25,592 nucleotides of DNA from an uncultured Collinsella sp. (GCA_902496115.1 CABUZK010000025.1:1-25592), one strand, 5' to 3'. Shown: positions 13,987 through 21,813, counted from the stretch's first letter. Numbers and translations: made by a program. The notes: a model not told the origin generated them from the sequence alone.

Positions 13987-14778
13987 ATGGAGCCCCGATT
14001 ATTTGATGCACATTGCCATCTTGATTTAATGGCTCACCCGGACGCTGTTGCCGATGAGGCAACGGCGCTGGGCTTGGGTCTATTTGATTGCGGCGTCGAT
14101 CCACGCGACTTCGCTAACGCACATGGACGAACCCGTCGCCCTCCTACCGTCATCAAGGGCATCGGCCTCCATCCCTGGTGGCTCGCCGACGAGCGATGCG
14201 GCAACGCAGAAATTGACCTACTCTGCCAAATTGCCGCGCAAGAACGTTTTGTTGGCGAGGTCGGGCTCGACTTTTCCGCTCGTTTTGCCGGAAGTGAGCC
14301 GCTACAAATACAGGCATTTGACCGGCTCTGCGATACACTCGTGCAGTGCCCTCTTGCCGGGCGCGTGATATCAATTCACGCCGTTCGTTCAGCAGGAGCC
14401 GTACTGGACGTCCTCGAATCGCATGGACTACTCATCCTAAACTCCGACTCCCCCGTTATCATCTTCCACTGGTTTAGCGGCACTTCGGACGAACTCGTCC
14501 GCGCGCGTAATGCGGGCTGCTATTTTTCCGTCAACGAACGCATGCTCGCCACCAAGCGCGGTCGCGAATATGCCCGACAGATTCCACTCGACCGTCTACT
14601 GCTCGAGACCGATGCGCCAGCCGAACCAAACATAGAGACAAGCGCGCAGTCGCTCATCAAATCGCTCACAAGGACCTCGATGCGCATTGCCTCACTCAAA
14701 AACTGTGACGCAAAGCGCATCGAGTCGGCAGTTTTAGCAAATGCGCACTATGTTTTTGACCTTCGCTGCCTTCGCTAA
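13987..14778 (+). CDS. TatD-family metal-dependent hydrolase
   Basis: A 263-residue TIM-barrel metallohydrolase; relatives are 3'-5' DNA/RNA exonucleases. Metal-site motifs are Asp7-Ala-His9-Cys-His11-Leu-Asp, Gly-Glu91-Val-Gly-Leu-Asp, His131 in Ile-Ser-Ile-His-Ala-Val, His161 in Ile-Ile-Phe-His-Trp-Phe-Ser-Gly, and Asp209 in Leu-Leu-Glu-Thr-Asp-Ala-Pro. All expected ligands are kept. It lies 14 bases after tcdA with only a weak GGAG ten bases before the ATG, which suggests dependence on tcdA transcription. No intrinsic terminator with a T-run follows on the plus strand; the palindrome at 14789-14854 may serve. Confidence 0.88.
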   Translation: MEPRLFDAHCHLDLMAHPDAVADEATALGLGLFDCGVDPRDFANAHGRTRRPPTVIKGIGLHPWWLADERCGNAEIDLLCQIAAQERFVGEVGLDFSARFAGSEPLQIQAFDRLCDTLVQCPLAGRVISIHAVRSAGAVLDVLESHGLLILNSDSPVIIFHWFSGTSDELVRARNAGCYFSVNERMLATKRGREYARQIPLDRLLLETDAPAEPNIETSAQSLIKSLTRTSMRIASLKNCDAKRIESAVLANAHYVFDLRCLR

Positions 14779-14788
14779 CCCCTAGTGG

Positions 14789-14854
14789 GCAAAAATGCTA
14801 AATATGAGTACTGTTACCGGAATGGATACATTACTCATATTTGGCATGTTTTGC
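14789..14854. repeat. Long near-perfect palindrome between convergent genes
   Basis: GCAAAAATGCTAAATATGAG plus TA (14789-14810) pairs with TACTCATATTTGGCATG plus TTTTGC (14832-14854). There is one mismatch and one extra base over 22 pairs, and the 21-base centre is weakly palindromic too (TGTTACC / GGATACA). It is much AT-richer than the surrounding coding DNA. It sits between the ends of the TatD-family gene and the frlD-like gene and may act as a two-way terminator (TTTTT on the minus side) or be a dispersed repeat. Confidence 0.75.
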
Positions 14855-14860
14855 ACACGA

Positions 14861-14894
14861 GGTCCCGGGGAGGATCCTGCACCTCCCCGGGACC
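14861..14894 (-). terminator. Strong hairpin at the end of the Amadori operon
   Basis: A perfect 13-bp GC-rich stem, GGTCCCGGGGAGG (14861-14873) with CCTCCCCGGGACC (14882-14894), around eight bases, ends six bases after the frlD-like stop. No T-run follows, so termination may rely on the palindrome just beyond or the hairpin may protect the 3' end. Confidence 0.65.
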
Positions 14895-14900
14895 GCTCGG

Positions 14901-15764
14901 CTATTCGACGATTGGCGCTCCGTGGCCCCAAGAACCTTCCATGCCGCACACGGTCGAAGCAAACCCGGCAGCAAAGTCAAGCGCGCGCTCGATGGCCTCG
15001 GCGCCATCCTCACCACGCTTGGCGGAATCGAGATAGCACATCAAAAACGAGGTGAGGAACGAGTCGCCCGCCCCCATGGTGTCCTTCATGTCCGTTACCG
15101 GTTTAGCCAGCTGGCGGTAATAACGCTCGCCGTCGTAAGCAATGCAGCCCTCGGCGCCCGCCGTAGCCGACACAAAACGCGGACCCAGGCCCTTCACCCA
15201 TGCCAGACGCTCGCGAATCTCGTCCTCACTCGCGGCATCCGCCGCACTAAAGAAAGCGAAATCGACGTAGGGCGCAATCTGCTCGTAGTACTCGTCGGTG
15301 GAGTCATCCGAAAAGTCAAAAGAGACCGTGACGCCCGCAGCCTTCAGCTTGGGCAGCTCGCGCTCGGTAAAGCAATAGTTGCCCGAATGAACCACATCGA
15401 ACTGCTTCATGTACGCAAGGTCAAAACGATCGAGGACATAGCGCGCATCGCCACGGATACCGCCCTCGTTGGAGCCAAGGAAGACACGGTCACCGTCGAC
15501 GACGGTCACACGAGCCGCTCCGTTCTCGCCAATCATCTGCTCGCACTTGTCAAGCTCGATACCCTCATCCTCGAGGCTTGCAATGACATGCTCGGCAGCG
15601 GCGTCATTGCCAAAAATGCCCATGTATGCGGAGCGTGCGGCACCGCATTTCTTGGCATAAACGGCGAAGTTCACCGCGTTACCGCCAGGATACATGGTGT
15701 GGATATGCTCGTAGCGATCGACGACGTTGTCGCCAAATCCGAGCGCGTTAACGTTAAATGCCAT
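14901..15764 (-). CDS. frlD: PfkB-family sugar kinase, fructoselysine 6-kinase-like
   Basis: A 287-residue ribokinase-fold kinase. PfkB signature 1 region: Pro-Gly-Gly-Asn-Ala-Val-Asn (26-32). Signature 2: Asp-Thr-Met-Gly-Ala-Gly-Asp-Ser-Phe, with the catalytic base Asp234. Last gene of a minus-strand operon behind a deglycase (14-base gap) and an FrlC-like epimerase. By family knowledge FrlD/FraD kinases phosphorylate C6 of the fructosyl part of an Amadori compound, giving the deglycase its substrate. The kinase family is certain; fructoselysine or another fructosyl-amino acid as substrate is inferred from the neighbours. The ATG at 15762-15764 has AAAGG and AAGGG upstream. A strong hairpin follows the stop. 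Confidence 0.8.
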   Translation of the reverse strand: MAFNVNALGFGDNVVDRYEHIHTMYPGGNAVNFAVYAKKCGAARSAYMGIFGNDAAAEHVIASLEDEGIELDKCEQMIGENGAARVTVVDGDRVFLGSNEGGIRGDARYVLDRFDLAYMKQFDVVHSGNYCFTERELPKLKAAGVTVSFDFSDDSTDEYYEQIAPYVDFAFFSAADAASEDEIRERLAWVKGLGPRFVSATAGAEGCIAYDGERYYRQLAKPVTDMKDTMGAGDSFLTSFLMCYLDSAKRGEDGAEAIERALDFAAGFASTVCGMEGSWGHGAPIVE

Positions 15765-15778
15765 GGCCTTTGTCCCTT

Positions 15779-16747
15779 CTAGTACTCGACAACACCCATA
15801 TAGCGGCGGAAATCGGGATCGTGATCAAACACCTTGCCGCGTGCAGCACGCAGCTCGCAGTTCATGGCGTAGAACAGCACCGGGTCCAGATAGGCACGGA
15901 CGCTCGCCGGCACGGCTTCCATACCGTACTCCTTGGCATCGAGCACCATCAGCGTATCGGTATGCGTCTTAAGGAACGCCAGGGCGCGCTCGTCCATAGC
16001 ACGGCACTCGCTGGAGCCCATCTGCAGGAAGTAAAAAACGCCATCCTGAGTAGCCTCGAAGGGGCCGTGGAAGTACTCGGCAGAGTGGATGTAGCTGCAG
16101 TGCTGCCACTGCATCTCCATAAGAGAGCAGATAGCGAAACCGTAGGTCTGGCTAAAGTTGGGACCGCTGCCCAGAATGTAGAAGAACTCGTGCTCCTGGC
16201 AAAGCTTGGCAAAACGATCGCCCAGCTCGGCATTTACCTTCTCACGTGCCGGGGGAAGAATCTTATCCATCTCGGCGATACCGGCATACATATCGGCAAG
16301 ATCGGCGTAGCCCTCCTGCTGATCGAGCAGCTCGGCCGCAAGCGACAGCGAAATGCCAGCGGGGACCTCGGCCTGCGGCACGCCCTCGCCCCATGGGTAG
16401 ACCCACGTGGTCCACTTGCCGGAGTCGATCTTGGATCCAGCGTTGTCGGTCTGGGCGATCACCGTAGCGCCGGCGGCAAGGGCAATCTCGCAGCCCTCGA
16501 CGACCTCCGGGGTGTTGCCACTATGGCTACAAGCGATGACCAGGGACTTCTCGCCCAGACGACGCGGACGCATAATGTCGAATTCACGCCCGGTATAGAT
16601 ATACGAAGTGAAGGTGGTTGCCTCGCGCTGCAGAAGCTCGTGAGCCGGGATCAAATCGATCATGGAGCCACCGCAAGCAATCCAGTAGACGCTGTCGAAC
16701 TTGCCCTTCTCGGCAATTGCCTCTTTAATCAAATCGTGTGCGTTCAT
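15779..16747 (-). CDS. SIS-domain deglycase, FrlB/FraB-like (fructosyl-amino acid 6-phosphate deglycase)
   Basis: A 322-residue protein with two SIS (sugar isomerase) domains. The first has Ala-Cys-Gly-Gly-Ser (24-28) and Ser-His-Ser-Gly-Asn-Thr-Pro-Glu (74-81). The second has Met-Glu-Met-Gln-Trp followed by His-Ser-Ala-Glu214-Tyr-Phe-His-Gly-Pro-Phe-Glu, the expected active-site region. It ends Arg-Arg-Tyr-Met-Gly-Val-Val-Glu-Tyr, typical for FrlB and FraB. These enzymes split the 6-phosphorylated Amadori compound into glucose 6-phosphate and the amino acid. From memory it looks closer to Salmonella FraB (fructose-aspartate) than to E. coli FrlB (fructoselysine), so I leave the symbol empty. 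The start at 16747 has AAAGGA seven bases before it. A hairpin (16768-16799) separates it from the epimerase gene. Confidence 0.85.
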   Translation of the reverse strand: MNAHDLIKEAIAEKGKFDSVYWIACGGSMIDLIPAHELLQREATTFTSYIYTGREFDIMRPRRLGEKSLVIACSHSGNTPEVVEGCEIALAAGATVIAQTDNAGSKIDSGKWTTWVYPWGEGVPQAEVPAGISLSLAAELLDQQEGYADLADMYAGIAEMDKILPPAREKVNAELGDRFAKLCQEHEFFYILGSGPNFSQTYGFAICSLMEMQWQHCSYIHSAEYFHGPFEATQDGVFYFLQMGSSECRAMDERALAFLKTHTDTLMVLDAKEYGMEAVPASVRAYLDPVLFYAMNCELRAARGKVFDHDPDFRRYMGVVEY

Positions 16748-16767
16748 ATCCAGTTCCTTTCTTATTT

Positions 16768-16799
16768 GGCCCGCAATCAATGACGTTGGTTGCGTGGCC
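16768..16799 (-). other. Intercistronic hairpin between frlC-like and deglycase genes
   Basis: GGCC (16768-16771), GCAA and CA pair with TG, TTGC and GGCC (16796-16799) with small interruptions. No T-run follows on the minus strand. It may stabilise or process the operon mRNA. Confidence 0.4.
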
Positions 16800-16809
16800 G
16801 ATGGTTGTT

Positions 16810-17661
16810 TTAGTCAATCAGATATTTCTCGAATGCGGCCATGTTCTTGCCATCTGCCGCCGCCGGGTCATCGTAGTAACGACCGTCCGTGATTTCCTGG
16901 CCCAGCATGCCGTCGAAACCATGGGCGTTGAGTGTGGCGACGAAGGCATCCATATCGTGCTTGCCATCGCCCCACACCAGATGGCCATACGGGTCACCGT
17001 CGATAAAGTGCATCTCGTGAATTGCCCCATCACCAAAGGCGGCAAACCAGTCCTCGAGCGTCTCGCCTGCAACGCCCATCGCGGTTGTATCAACCATGGG
17101 CTGTAAGTACGGGCTCGCGACCTCGTCAATCATGCGCTTCGCATCGGAAACCGTCGTCACAAGGTTGCTCTCCTCGGGACGCAGGCTTTCCATCGTAAGC
17201 ACCAGACCGTGCTCGCCGGCATACTCCGCCAGAATGGACAAGTGCTCGCGGCTGCGCTTCCAGGCTTCCTCGCGGTCCTCGTCCCAGTCGCCCCAGCCCG
17301 AGTTGACGGACATACGGTCGCACCCAAGCACCTCGGCAAGCTCAATGCCGTGCTTAAAGTACGCCAGGCTGCGCTGTTCATGCAGCGGTTTGCGTGCGCA
17401 GTACTGCCAAGGATAGACAACATTCTCGGGGCACAGAGTACGATACCTAAGCCCACGGTCTGCAGCCTTTTTCGCCAGGACCTCAGCCTCAAAGTAGCCC
17501 GTGTGGTCGAGCGTCACATGTGGCTCCGCACACCACAGCTCAATGGACTCAAAGCCCAAACGCTGCTGCACATCAAGGAAGTAATCGAGCGACCACATGA
17601 TGTAGTGGATATTCATGCCCGCAATCTGTTCGCGGCGCAGCGTCGGTTTGGATTCAGACAT
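16810..17661 (-). CDS. frlC: Sugar phosphate isomerase/epimerase family protein, FrlC-like
   Basis: A 283-residue TIM-barrel protein of the xylose isomerase-like family. The metal ligands expected in this family are present: Glu158 (Thr-Met-Glu-Ser-Leu), Asp191 (Pro-Met-Val-Asp-Thr-Thr), His218 (Met-His-Phe-Ile-Asp-Gly-Asp) and Glu256 (Gly-Gln-Glu-Ile). The segments Arg-Pro-Glu-Glu-Ser-Asn-Leu-Val and Val-Asp-Thr match my recollection of E. coli FrlC, which interconverts fructoselysine and psicoselysine at C3. With kinase and deglycase downstream this role is likely, though the amino acid part may differ. Its ribosome binding site AAGGAGG overlaps the end of the amidohydrolase gene (one base between the genes), so translation is coupled. 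Confidence 0.75.
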   Translation of the reverse strand: MSESKPTLRREQIAGMNIHYIMWSLDYFLDVQQRLGFESIELWCAEPHVTLDHTGYFEAEVLAKKAADRGLRYRTLCPENVVYPWQYCARKPLHEQRSLAYFKHGIELAEVLGCDRMSVNSGWGDWDEDREEAWKRSREHLSILAEYAGEHGLVLTMESLRPEESNLVTTVSDAKRMIDEVASPYLQPMVDTTAMGVAGETLEDWFAAFGDGAIHEMHFIDGDPYGHLVWGDGKHDMDAFVATLNAHGFDGMLGQEITDGRYYDDPAAADGKNMAAFEKYLID

Positions 17662-17662
17662 C

Positions 17663-19246
17663 CTATGCCTCCTTATTTCGATCGAACACGATTTGTCCGT
17701 CCGACATCGTCATATCAACCGAAAGATCGCGTGCGTCGCGATAATCGAGGTCGAACACATCCCGATCGAGCACGCAGATATCGGCAAGCTTGCCGACCTC
17801 GAGCGTACCCAGCTCGTCTTCGCGCATCAGATCGTACGCGCCCCCGGCAGTCCAAGCGCGCAAGAGCTCGACAAGCGTCAGCACGTTGGCCTCATTCACG
17901 GGCAGTCCGTCGGCGAAGAATCCGCCGCACGCGCTGTAGATTGACTCGCCCAGGCTCGGAACCAGCAGCGGCAAATCCGTACCACAGCACACCGTACATC
18001 CGGAATCTTCCATGCCGCGGCGATTCCAGCTGTGCAAAAGTCGCGTCTCGCCAATTTGTCGACGCATCATCGACAGGCAATCCTCGCGCCGGTCCAGCGT
18101 CAGAATCTGCGGATAGACCTCGCAAATTCCACCTAACTTGCCAAACTCGACAAGATCGGTCGGGTCAGAGTTCTCGAGATCGGTAATCGCATGGCGGCGA
18201 AGCAACCGCCCATGCTCGTCTCGAGGCAGCGAGGCATAGAGCGCCACGGTGCGACGAACGGCGCCATCGCCCTGGCAATGCAAGGAATATCGGAAGCCGT
18301 CAGCATCAATTGCACGCAGCTCGTTCTCAATCAGATCCCACTCTGGCTCCTCGACGACCGTCTTGCCGGCAGCGCCCGCATCGGCCGTGTCCTCATAGGG
18401 TTCAATCATCTCGGCAAGCCCCGCCCATACGCCGCGATCGGTCATACGGTTGAAGCCAGAAAAACGAACGAACGGTCCCCGGAAGCGCTCTCGCGCCTCG
18501 CGGGCATAAGCCAGATTTGCACCGGCACCCACCGGCTGCGACATCATAGAGACGCGAACCGTCAGCTCACCAGATTCCTCACGGCGAGCCATTTCGTCGG
18601 CAAAGCCGTAGTAGTCATCAAACGCCATCTCCTTGATGGCGGTAACGCCGCGTTCGTTAAGCATGCTCATGTAGTCCGAATACCCGGCACGTACCTCAGG
18701 CAGCGCGAGGAAATCGCTCATCATGCGCCAGATCTTCTCGGCATAGCACGCCTGCGGTGTAAAACCGTATCGCGCACTGGCGGCAGCATTGAGAACACAG
18801 GTATCCGCGCCCGGTGTAAAGCAGACGACAGGGATATCGCCAAAACACTCGTCAAACACAGCTGCTGTATTTGCGTTCTCGGCATCCGATGCCAACGTTT
18901 CGGGTAGGTTATGGCCAAAAGCCGCCGCGCAATCCGGATGATCTTCTTTCCATGCACGCAAGAGCGACACGGCCTCTTTGGCATCGGCGACGCCGGACAG
19001 ATCAGACCCCAACGTCCGCAGTGCCCAGCCCGTATAGAAGGTATGCACATCGATCAGGCCGGGCATGACGGTGCGGTCGCCCAGGTCAACTACCTCGTCC
19101 GCTTGGGTCAAATACGAAGCTACCTCGCACTTGGTGCCAACAGCCTCAATTCGATTGCCACGGACCGCTACGAAACCTTCAAACGGCAGGTCCCCCGTAC
19201 CGGTAAAGACGCTCTTAGACGTCAGGACCGTCAAACGATCAGACAT
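17663..19246 (-). CDS. Amidohydrolase family 3 (YtcJ-like) protein with altered HxH motif
   Basis: A 527-residue member of the amidohydrolase superfamily: a short N-terminal beta part (Gly-Asn-Arg-Ile-Glu-Ala-Val-Gly), then the barrel starting Met-Pro-Gly-Leu-Ile-Asp66-Val-His68-Thr-Phe70. The usual His-x-His metal motif therefore has Phe at the second His. Later ligand-type motifs look kept: Leu-His-Cys-Gln-Gly-Asp-Gly near 330, Arg-Arg-His-Ala-Ile-Thr-Asp near 358, and Cys-Gly-Thr-Asp-Leu-Pro near 425. There is no signal peptide, so the protein is cytosolic. It lies between the transporter (nine-base gap) and the epimerase (one-base gap), so it probably processes the imported Amadori compound, for instance by removing an amide or acyl group; that is inference. 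The start at 19246 has AGGTGG five bases upstream; a GTG at 19255 is the alternative. Confidence 0.8.
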   Translation of the reverse strand: MSDRLTVLTSKSVFTGTGDLPFEGFVAVRGNRIEAVGTKCEVASYLTQADEVVDLGDRTVMPGLIDVHTFYTGWALRTLGSDLSGVADAKEAVSLLRAWKEDHPDCAAAFGHNLPETLASDAENANTAAVFDECFGDIPVVCFTPGADTCVLNAAASARYGFTPQACYAEKIWRMMSDFLALPEVRAGYSDYMSMLNERGVTAIKEMAFDDYYGFADEMARREESGELTVRVSMMSQPVGAGANLAYAREARERFRGPFVRFSGFNRMTDRGVWAGLAEMIEPYEDTADAGAAGKTVVEEPEWDLIENELRAIDADGFRYSLHCQGDGAVRRTVALYASLPRDEHGRLLRRHAITDLENSDPTDLVEFGKLGGICEVYPQILTLDRREDCLSMMRRQIGETRLLHSWNRRGMEDSGCTVCCGTDLPLLVPSLGESIYSACGGFFADGLPVNEANVLTLVELLRAWTAGGAYDLMREDELGTLEVGKLADICVLDRDVFDLDYRDARDLSVDMTMSDGQIVFDRNKEA

Positions 19247-19255
19247 CACAACCAC

Positions 19256-20719
19256 CTACACCGGAAGCATGCCAGAGATTGCCGTTACGATCAGGCCAAA
19301 CACGACCATGAAGATGAAGAACTTCCAAATGGTCTTCCACCATTGGCCAAACGAAATCTTAGCCACGGCAAGGCCGGCGACCGTCATACCCGCCACGGGG
19401 CTGATGGTGTTGATGGTCTGGTTGGCAAACTGGAGCGCGGTGACGGCCGCCTCGGGATTGAGGCCCATGAGCTCGGTCAGGGGGCCCATAACGGGCATGG
19501 TGAGCGCCGCCAGGCCAGAACTCGAGGGAACCAGCAAAGAGAGCAGGCCAAGGACGACATACATAAACGTGGTGTAGACGGCGGCGGGTGCACCGGCGAG
19601 CGCGGTAGCGAGCGCCTGGAGGATGGTGTCGATGATCATGCCGCCCTCGGCGATGACCAGAATACCGCGAGCGATACCGATAACGATGGCAGCGTACGCA
19701 AAGTCGGCAAGACCCTTAACGAACTCCTCTGCGATCGTCTGCTGGTCAAGACCGCCCAGGATACCGGCAAGCAAGCCCATGCCAAGGAACACGGCGGAAA
19801 TCTCATTCATGTACCAGCCCTGGGTAACAAGACCCCAGACGATAATGCCCATACCGCAAGCAAAATCGATAAGCACGAGCTTCTGACGGGTAGTGAACTC
19901 TTCCTCGATGGAGGCATCGGTCACGGAAAACTCAACACGCTTGAGCTTGTCGTCCTCGTACACAATGGACGACTCGGGGTTTTTCTTGACGCGCATGGCA
20001 TAGCGCATGGCCCATGCGATACCGACGGCGGTAAAGATGACCCAAGAAACGGCGCGCAGCCACAGCTGAGGATTGCCCTCGATGCCAATGATGCCTTGGG
20101 CGATCAAGACGTTAAACGGATCGATGGTCGAGGCACAATATCCCAGGTTGGGACCAAGGAAGCAGATGATAAACGCCGTCATCGAGTCATACCCGATACC
20201 CATCATGATGGGAATGAAGATGGCATAGAACGGCAGGGCTTCCTCAGACATACCAAACGTAGTGCCGCAAATGGACAGCAACGTCATCGTGATGGGAATG
20301 ATGAGGATGTCCTTGTTCTTGAGCTTTTTAATCACACGGCTCATGCCGGCATTCAAAGCGTTGGTCTTGGTGATGATTGCGAACGATCCGCCAATCAATA
20401 AGACGAACGCAACGACGTCGGCAGCTTCTTGGATACCCTTGGTGGGCGCTTGCAGGACCGCGAAGATATCCTGGCCCAGATTGATGGTCTCGCCGGTCTC
20501 GGAATCGGTGTAGTTCTTATCGACCTGTTCATAGGTTCCAGCAACGGCGACTTCACGCTCGCCCGCCGCTGTCGAAATCGTCTTGCGCTGATACTGACCA
20601 GAGGGAACGATCCAAGTCAGGACCGCAAAGACAACGATCAGCAAGAACATGATCGTATAGACATGCGGTAATTTGAACTTAAAACGTCTGTTTGTCTTCT
20701 TCGCCTTCGTATCTGACAT
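19256..20719 (-). CDS. YfcC-family membrane transporter
   Basis: A 487-residue polytopic membrane protein with about 11-12 hydrophobic segments. The opening Phe-Lys-Leu-Pro-His-Val-Tyr-Thr-Ile-Met-Phe and Ile-Val-Pro-Ser-Gly-Gln-Tyr are typical of the YfcC/AbgT/DcuC-like ion transporter group. Family-type motifs are also seen at Gly-Met-Ser-Glu-Glu-Ala-Leu-Pro-Phe, Pro-Ser-Ser-Ser-Gly-Leu-Ala-Ala, and Gln-Thr-Ile-Asn-Thr-Ile-Ser-Pro-Val. As first structural gene of the Amadori operon it most likely imports the fructosyl-amino acid; Salmonella FraA, a transporter of the Dcu type, is a functional parallel. The ATG at 20717-20719 has GGAGG five bases upstream. Its leader carries the palindrome at 20762-20784, so expression is probably controlled there by the GntR regulator. 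Confidence 0.85.
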   Translation of the reverse strand: MSDTKAKKTNRRFKFKLPHVYTIMFLLIVVFAVLTWIVPSGQYQRKTISTAAGEREVAVAGTYEQVDKNYTDSETGETINLGQDIFAVLQAPTKGIQEAADVVAFVLLIGGSFAIITKTNALNAGMSRVIKKLKNKDILIIPITMTLLSICGTTFGMSEEALPFYAIFIPIMMGIGYDSMTAFIICFLGPNLGYCASTIDPFNVLIAQGIIGIEGNPQLWLRAVSWVIFTAVGIAWAMRYAMRVKKNPESSIVYEDDKLKRVEFSVTDASIEEEFTTRQKLVLIDFACGMGIIVWGLVTQGWYMNEISAVFLGMGLLAGILGGLDQQTIAEEFVKGLADFAYAAIVIGIARGILVIAEGGMIIDTILQALATALAGAPAAVYTTFMYVVLGLLSLLVPSSSGLAALTMPVMGPLTELMGLNPEAAVTALQFANQTINTISPVAGMTVAGLAVAKISFGQWWKTIWKFFIFMVVFGLIVTAISGMLPV

Positions 20720-20761
20720 AGATACCTCCAAAGAACTCGAGACTGCATCGCATCTCGCTTT

Positions 20762-20784
20762 AACGTTTGCACAATGCAAACGTT
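20762..20784. promoter_or_regulatory. Perfect palindrome, candidate operator of the Amadori operon
   Basis: AACGTTTGCA (20762-20771) and TGCAAACGTT (20775-20784) are exact inverted repeats separated by CAA. It lies 43 bases before the YfcC-type transporter start and downstream of a weak promoter candidate on the minus strand (TTGATG, 17 bases, TAATCT). It could bind the adjacent GntR/UTRA regulator or a LacI-type catabolite regulator. Confidence 0.65.
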
Positions 20785-20889
20785 CTATGACGTCCCATAG
20801 ATTACCAGCAGCTTTTTCCTTCATCAAGATTATTTCAAACTGATTGCCGCAACGCGGTTGAACGGTTGCGTTTGTGCCGTGAACGGTAT

Positions 20890-20925
20890 GGAAACACCCG
20901 GTGAGATGATCCACCGGGCGCTTCC
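20890..20925 (-). terminator. Hairpin after the GntR regulator gene
   Basis: GGAAACACCCGGTG (20890-20903) pairs with CACCGGGCGCTTCC (20912-20925), 12 of 14 bases with wobble pairs on the minus strand, 12 bases after the stop. No T-run follows, so read-through into the transporter gene is possible. Confidence 0.55.
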
Positions 20926-20937
20926 ATTCGCAATGTC

Positions 20938-21681
20938 CTAGATGTCAAAAACGTAGCGAGACCCAACGATTCGCTGACGACCGATGATAAACGGCCGCCG
21001 CTGCTCATCGAAAAAGAAGGCTTCCATATAAAACAAGGGTTCGCCAACGGGAACTGCCAACAGCCGAGCGACCTCGGGCGACGCGCACGCGATCTCGAGT
21101 GTGCACGGGTCGGTAAACGCGGGCGTACGGCCCGTCCGGTTGCGCACGAACTCAAAAATGGATTGGTTAGATAGAGGTGCCGTTGATAGATAAGCGTTGT
21201 CCTCGTAAACGTATATGTTGTTCTCGAGCATGACGGGGACTCCATCGGCAGTACGCACACGCTCAACGCAAATCAAATCAGTTCCAACGGGAACACCAAA
21301 GAACTGCGCTTCGGTGGAATCCGCCGGCAGTTTCTTTCTCGAAATGACGCACGCCCCCGGCTCCATTCCGTTAACGCGGCATGCGTCCGAAAAACTCTGG
21401 ACGTCATCCTTCTGGCGAATCTTGCGCTTAAGCTTGGGGGCATTGACAAACGTGCCTTTCCCCTGCCGCTTCGTTAGATAGCCCTGCTGGACGAGCTCCT
21501 CAATAGCGCGTCGCACGGTAACGCGGCCAACTTTATAGCTCTCAGCCAATTCGAATTCGTTGGGTATCCGCGCGCCCGCCTTGTAGGCACCGGAGTTAAT
21601 TTCGTTTTTAATGATATCGATAACCTGTTGGTACAGCGGTATCGCTGCTTTACCGTCAGTTAGCCCTTCAGTCGGTGGCAT
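20938..21681 (-). CDS. frlR: GntR-family (HutC/UTRA) transcriptional regulator, FrlR-like
   Basis: A 247-residue regulator. The N-terminal GntR winged helix (about 14-80) shows Pro-Leu-Tyr-Gln-Gln-Val, Arg-Ile-Pro-Asn-Glu-Phe-Glu-Leu-Ala and Val-Gly-Arg-Val-Thr-Val-Arg-Arg-Ala, then Gly-Lys-Gly-Thr-Phe-Val. The C-terminal UTRA ligand domain (about 95-245) ends with Gly-Arg-Gln-Arg-Ile-Val-Gly-Ser-Arg-Tyr. UTRA domains bind small ligands, often sugar phosphates, which release the protein from DNA. Its place at the head of the Amadori operon makes it the likely regulator, like FrlR and FraR; the candidate operator is at 20762-20784. The start at 21681 has GGGAGAGGG just before it. A hairpin (21712-21748) and a small dyad, AGCAT (21752-21756) / ATGCT (21762-21766), lie upstream. 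Confidence 0.85.
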   Translation of the reverse strand: MPPTEGLTDGKAAIPLYQQVIDIIKNEINSGAYKAGARIPNEFELAESYKVGRVTVRRAIEELVQQGYLTKRQGKGTFVNAPKLKRKIRQKDDVQSFSDACRVNGMEPGACVISRKKLPADSTEAQFFGVPVGTDLICVERVRTADGVPVMLENNIYVYEDNAYLSTAPLSNQSIFEFVRNRTGRTPAFTDPCTLEIACASPEVARLLAVPVGEPLFYMEAFFFDEQRRPFIIGRQRIVGSRYVFDI

Positions 21682-21711
21682 ATACCCTCTCCCAGCACAA
21701 TTAAGTCTAAA

Positions 21712-21748
21712 GCGGGCCCAAGGGCATTCAGCAAGCCCTTAAGCCCGC
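21712..21748 (-). terminator. Hairpin upstream of the GntR regulator gene
   Basis: GCGGGC (21712-21717) pairs with GCCCGC (21743-21748) and AAGGGC (21720-21725) with GCCCTT (21735-21740), with a 2x2 internal loop and a 9-base loop. Only TTT follows on the minus strand, then the regulator's ribosome binding site within about 20 bases. It is a leader hairpin or a weak terminator. Confidence 0.5.
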
Positions 21749-21813
21749 ATTAGCATTAAGTATGCTTGCTGCCGCACCAAAATGTCGGGTATTTACTCAT
21801 CTGACCCGAAAAA

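Noticed and set aside
14785..15055. Plus-strand ORFs over the palindrome and the end of the kinase gene
   Set aside because: They arise from the palindrome and the antisense of the PfkB gene; no supporting signals.
18911..20401. Plus-strand 496-codon ORF opposite the amidohydrolase and transporter
   Set aside because: It spans two real genes and reads as polar repeats mirrored from transmembrane codons.
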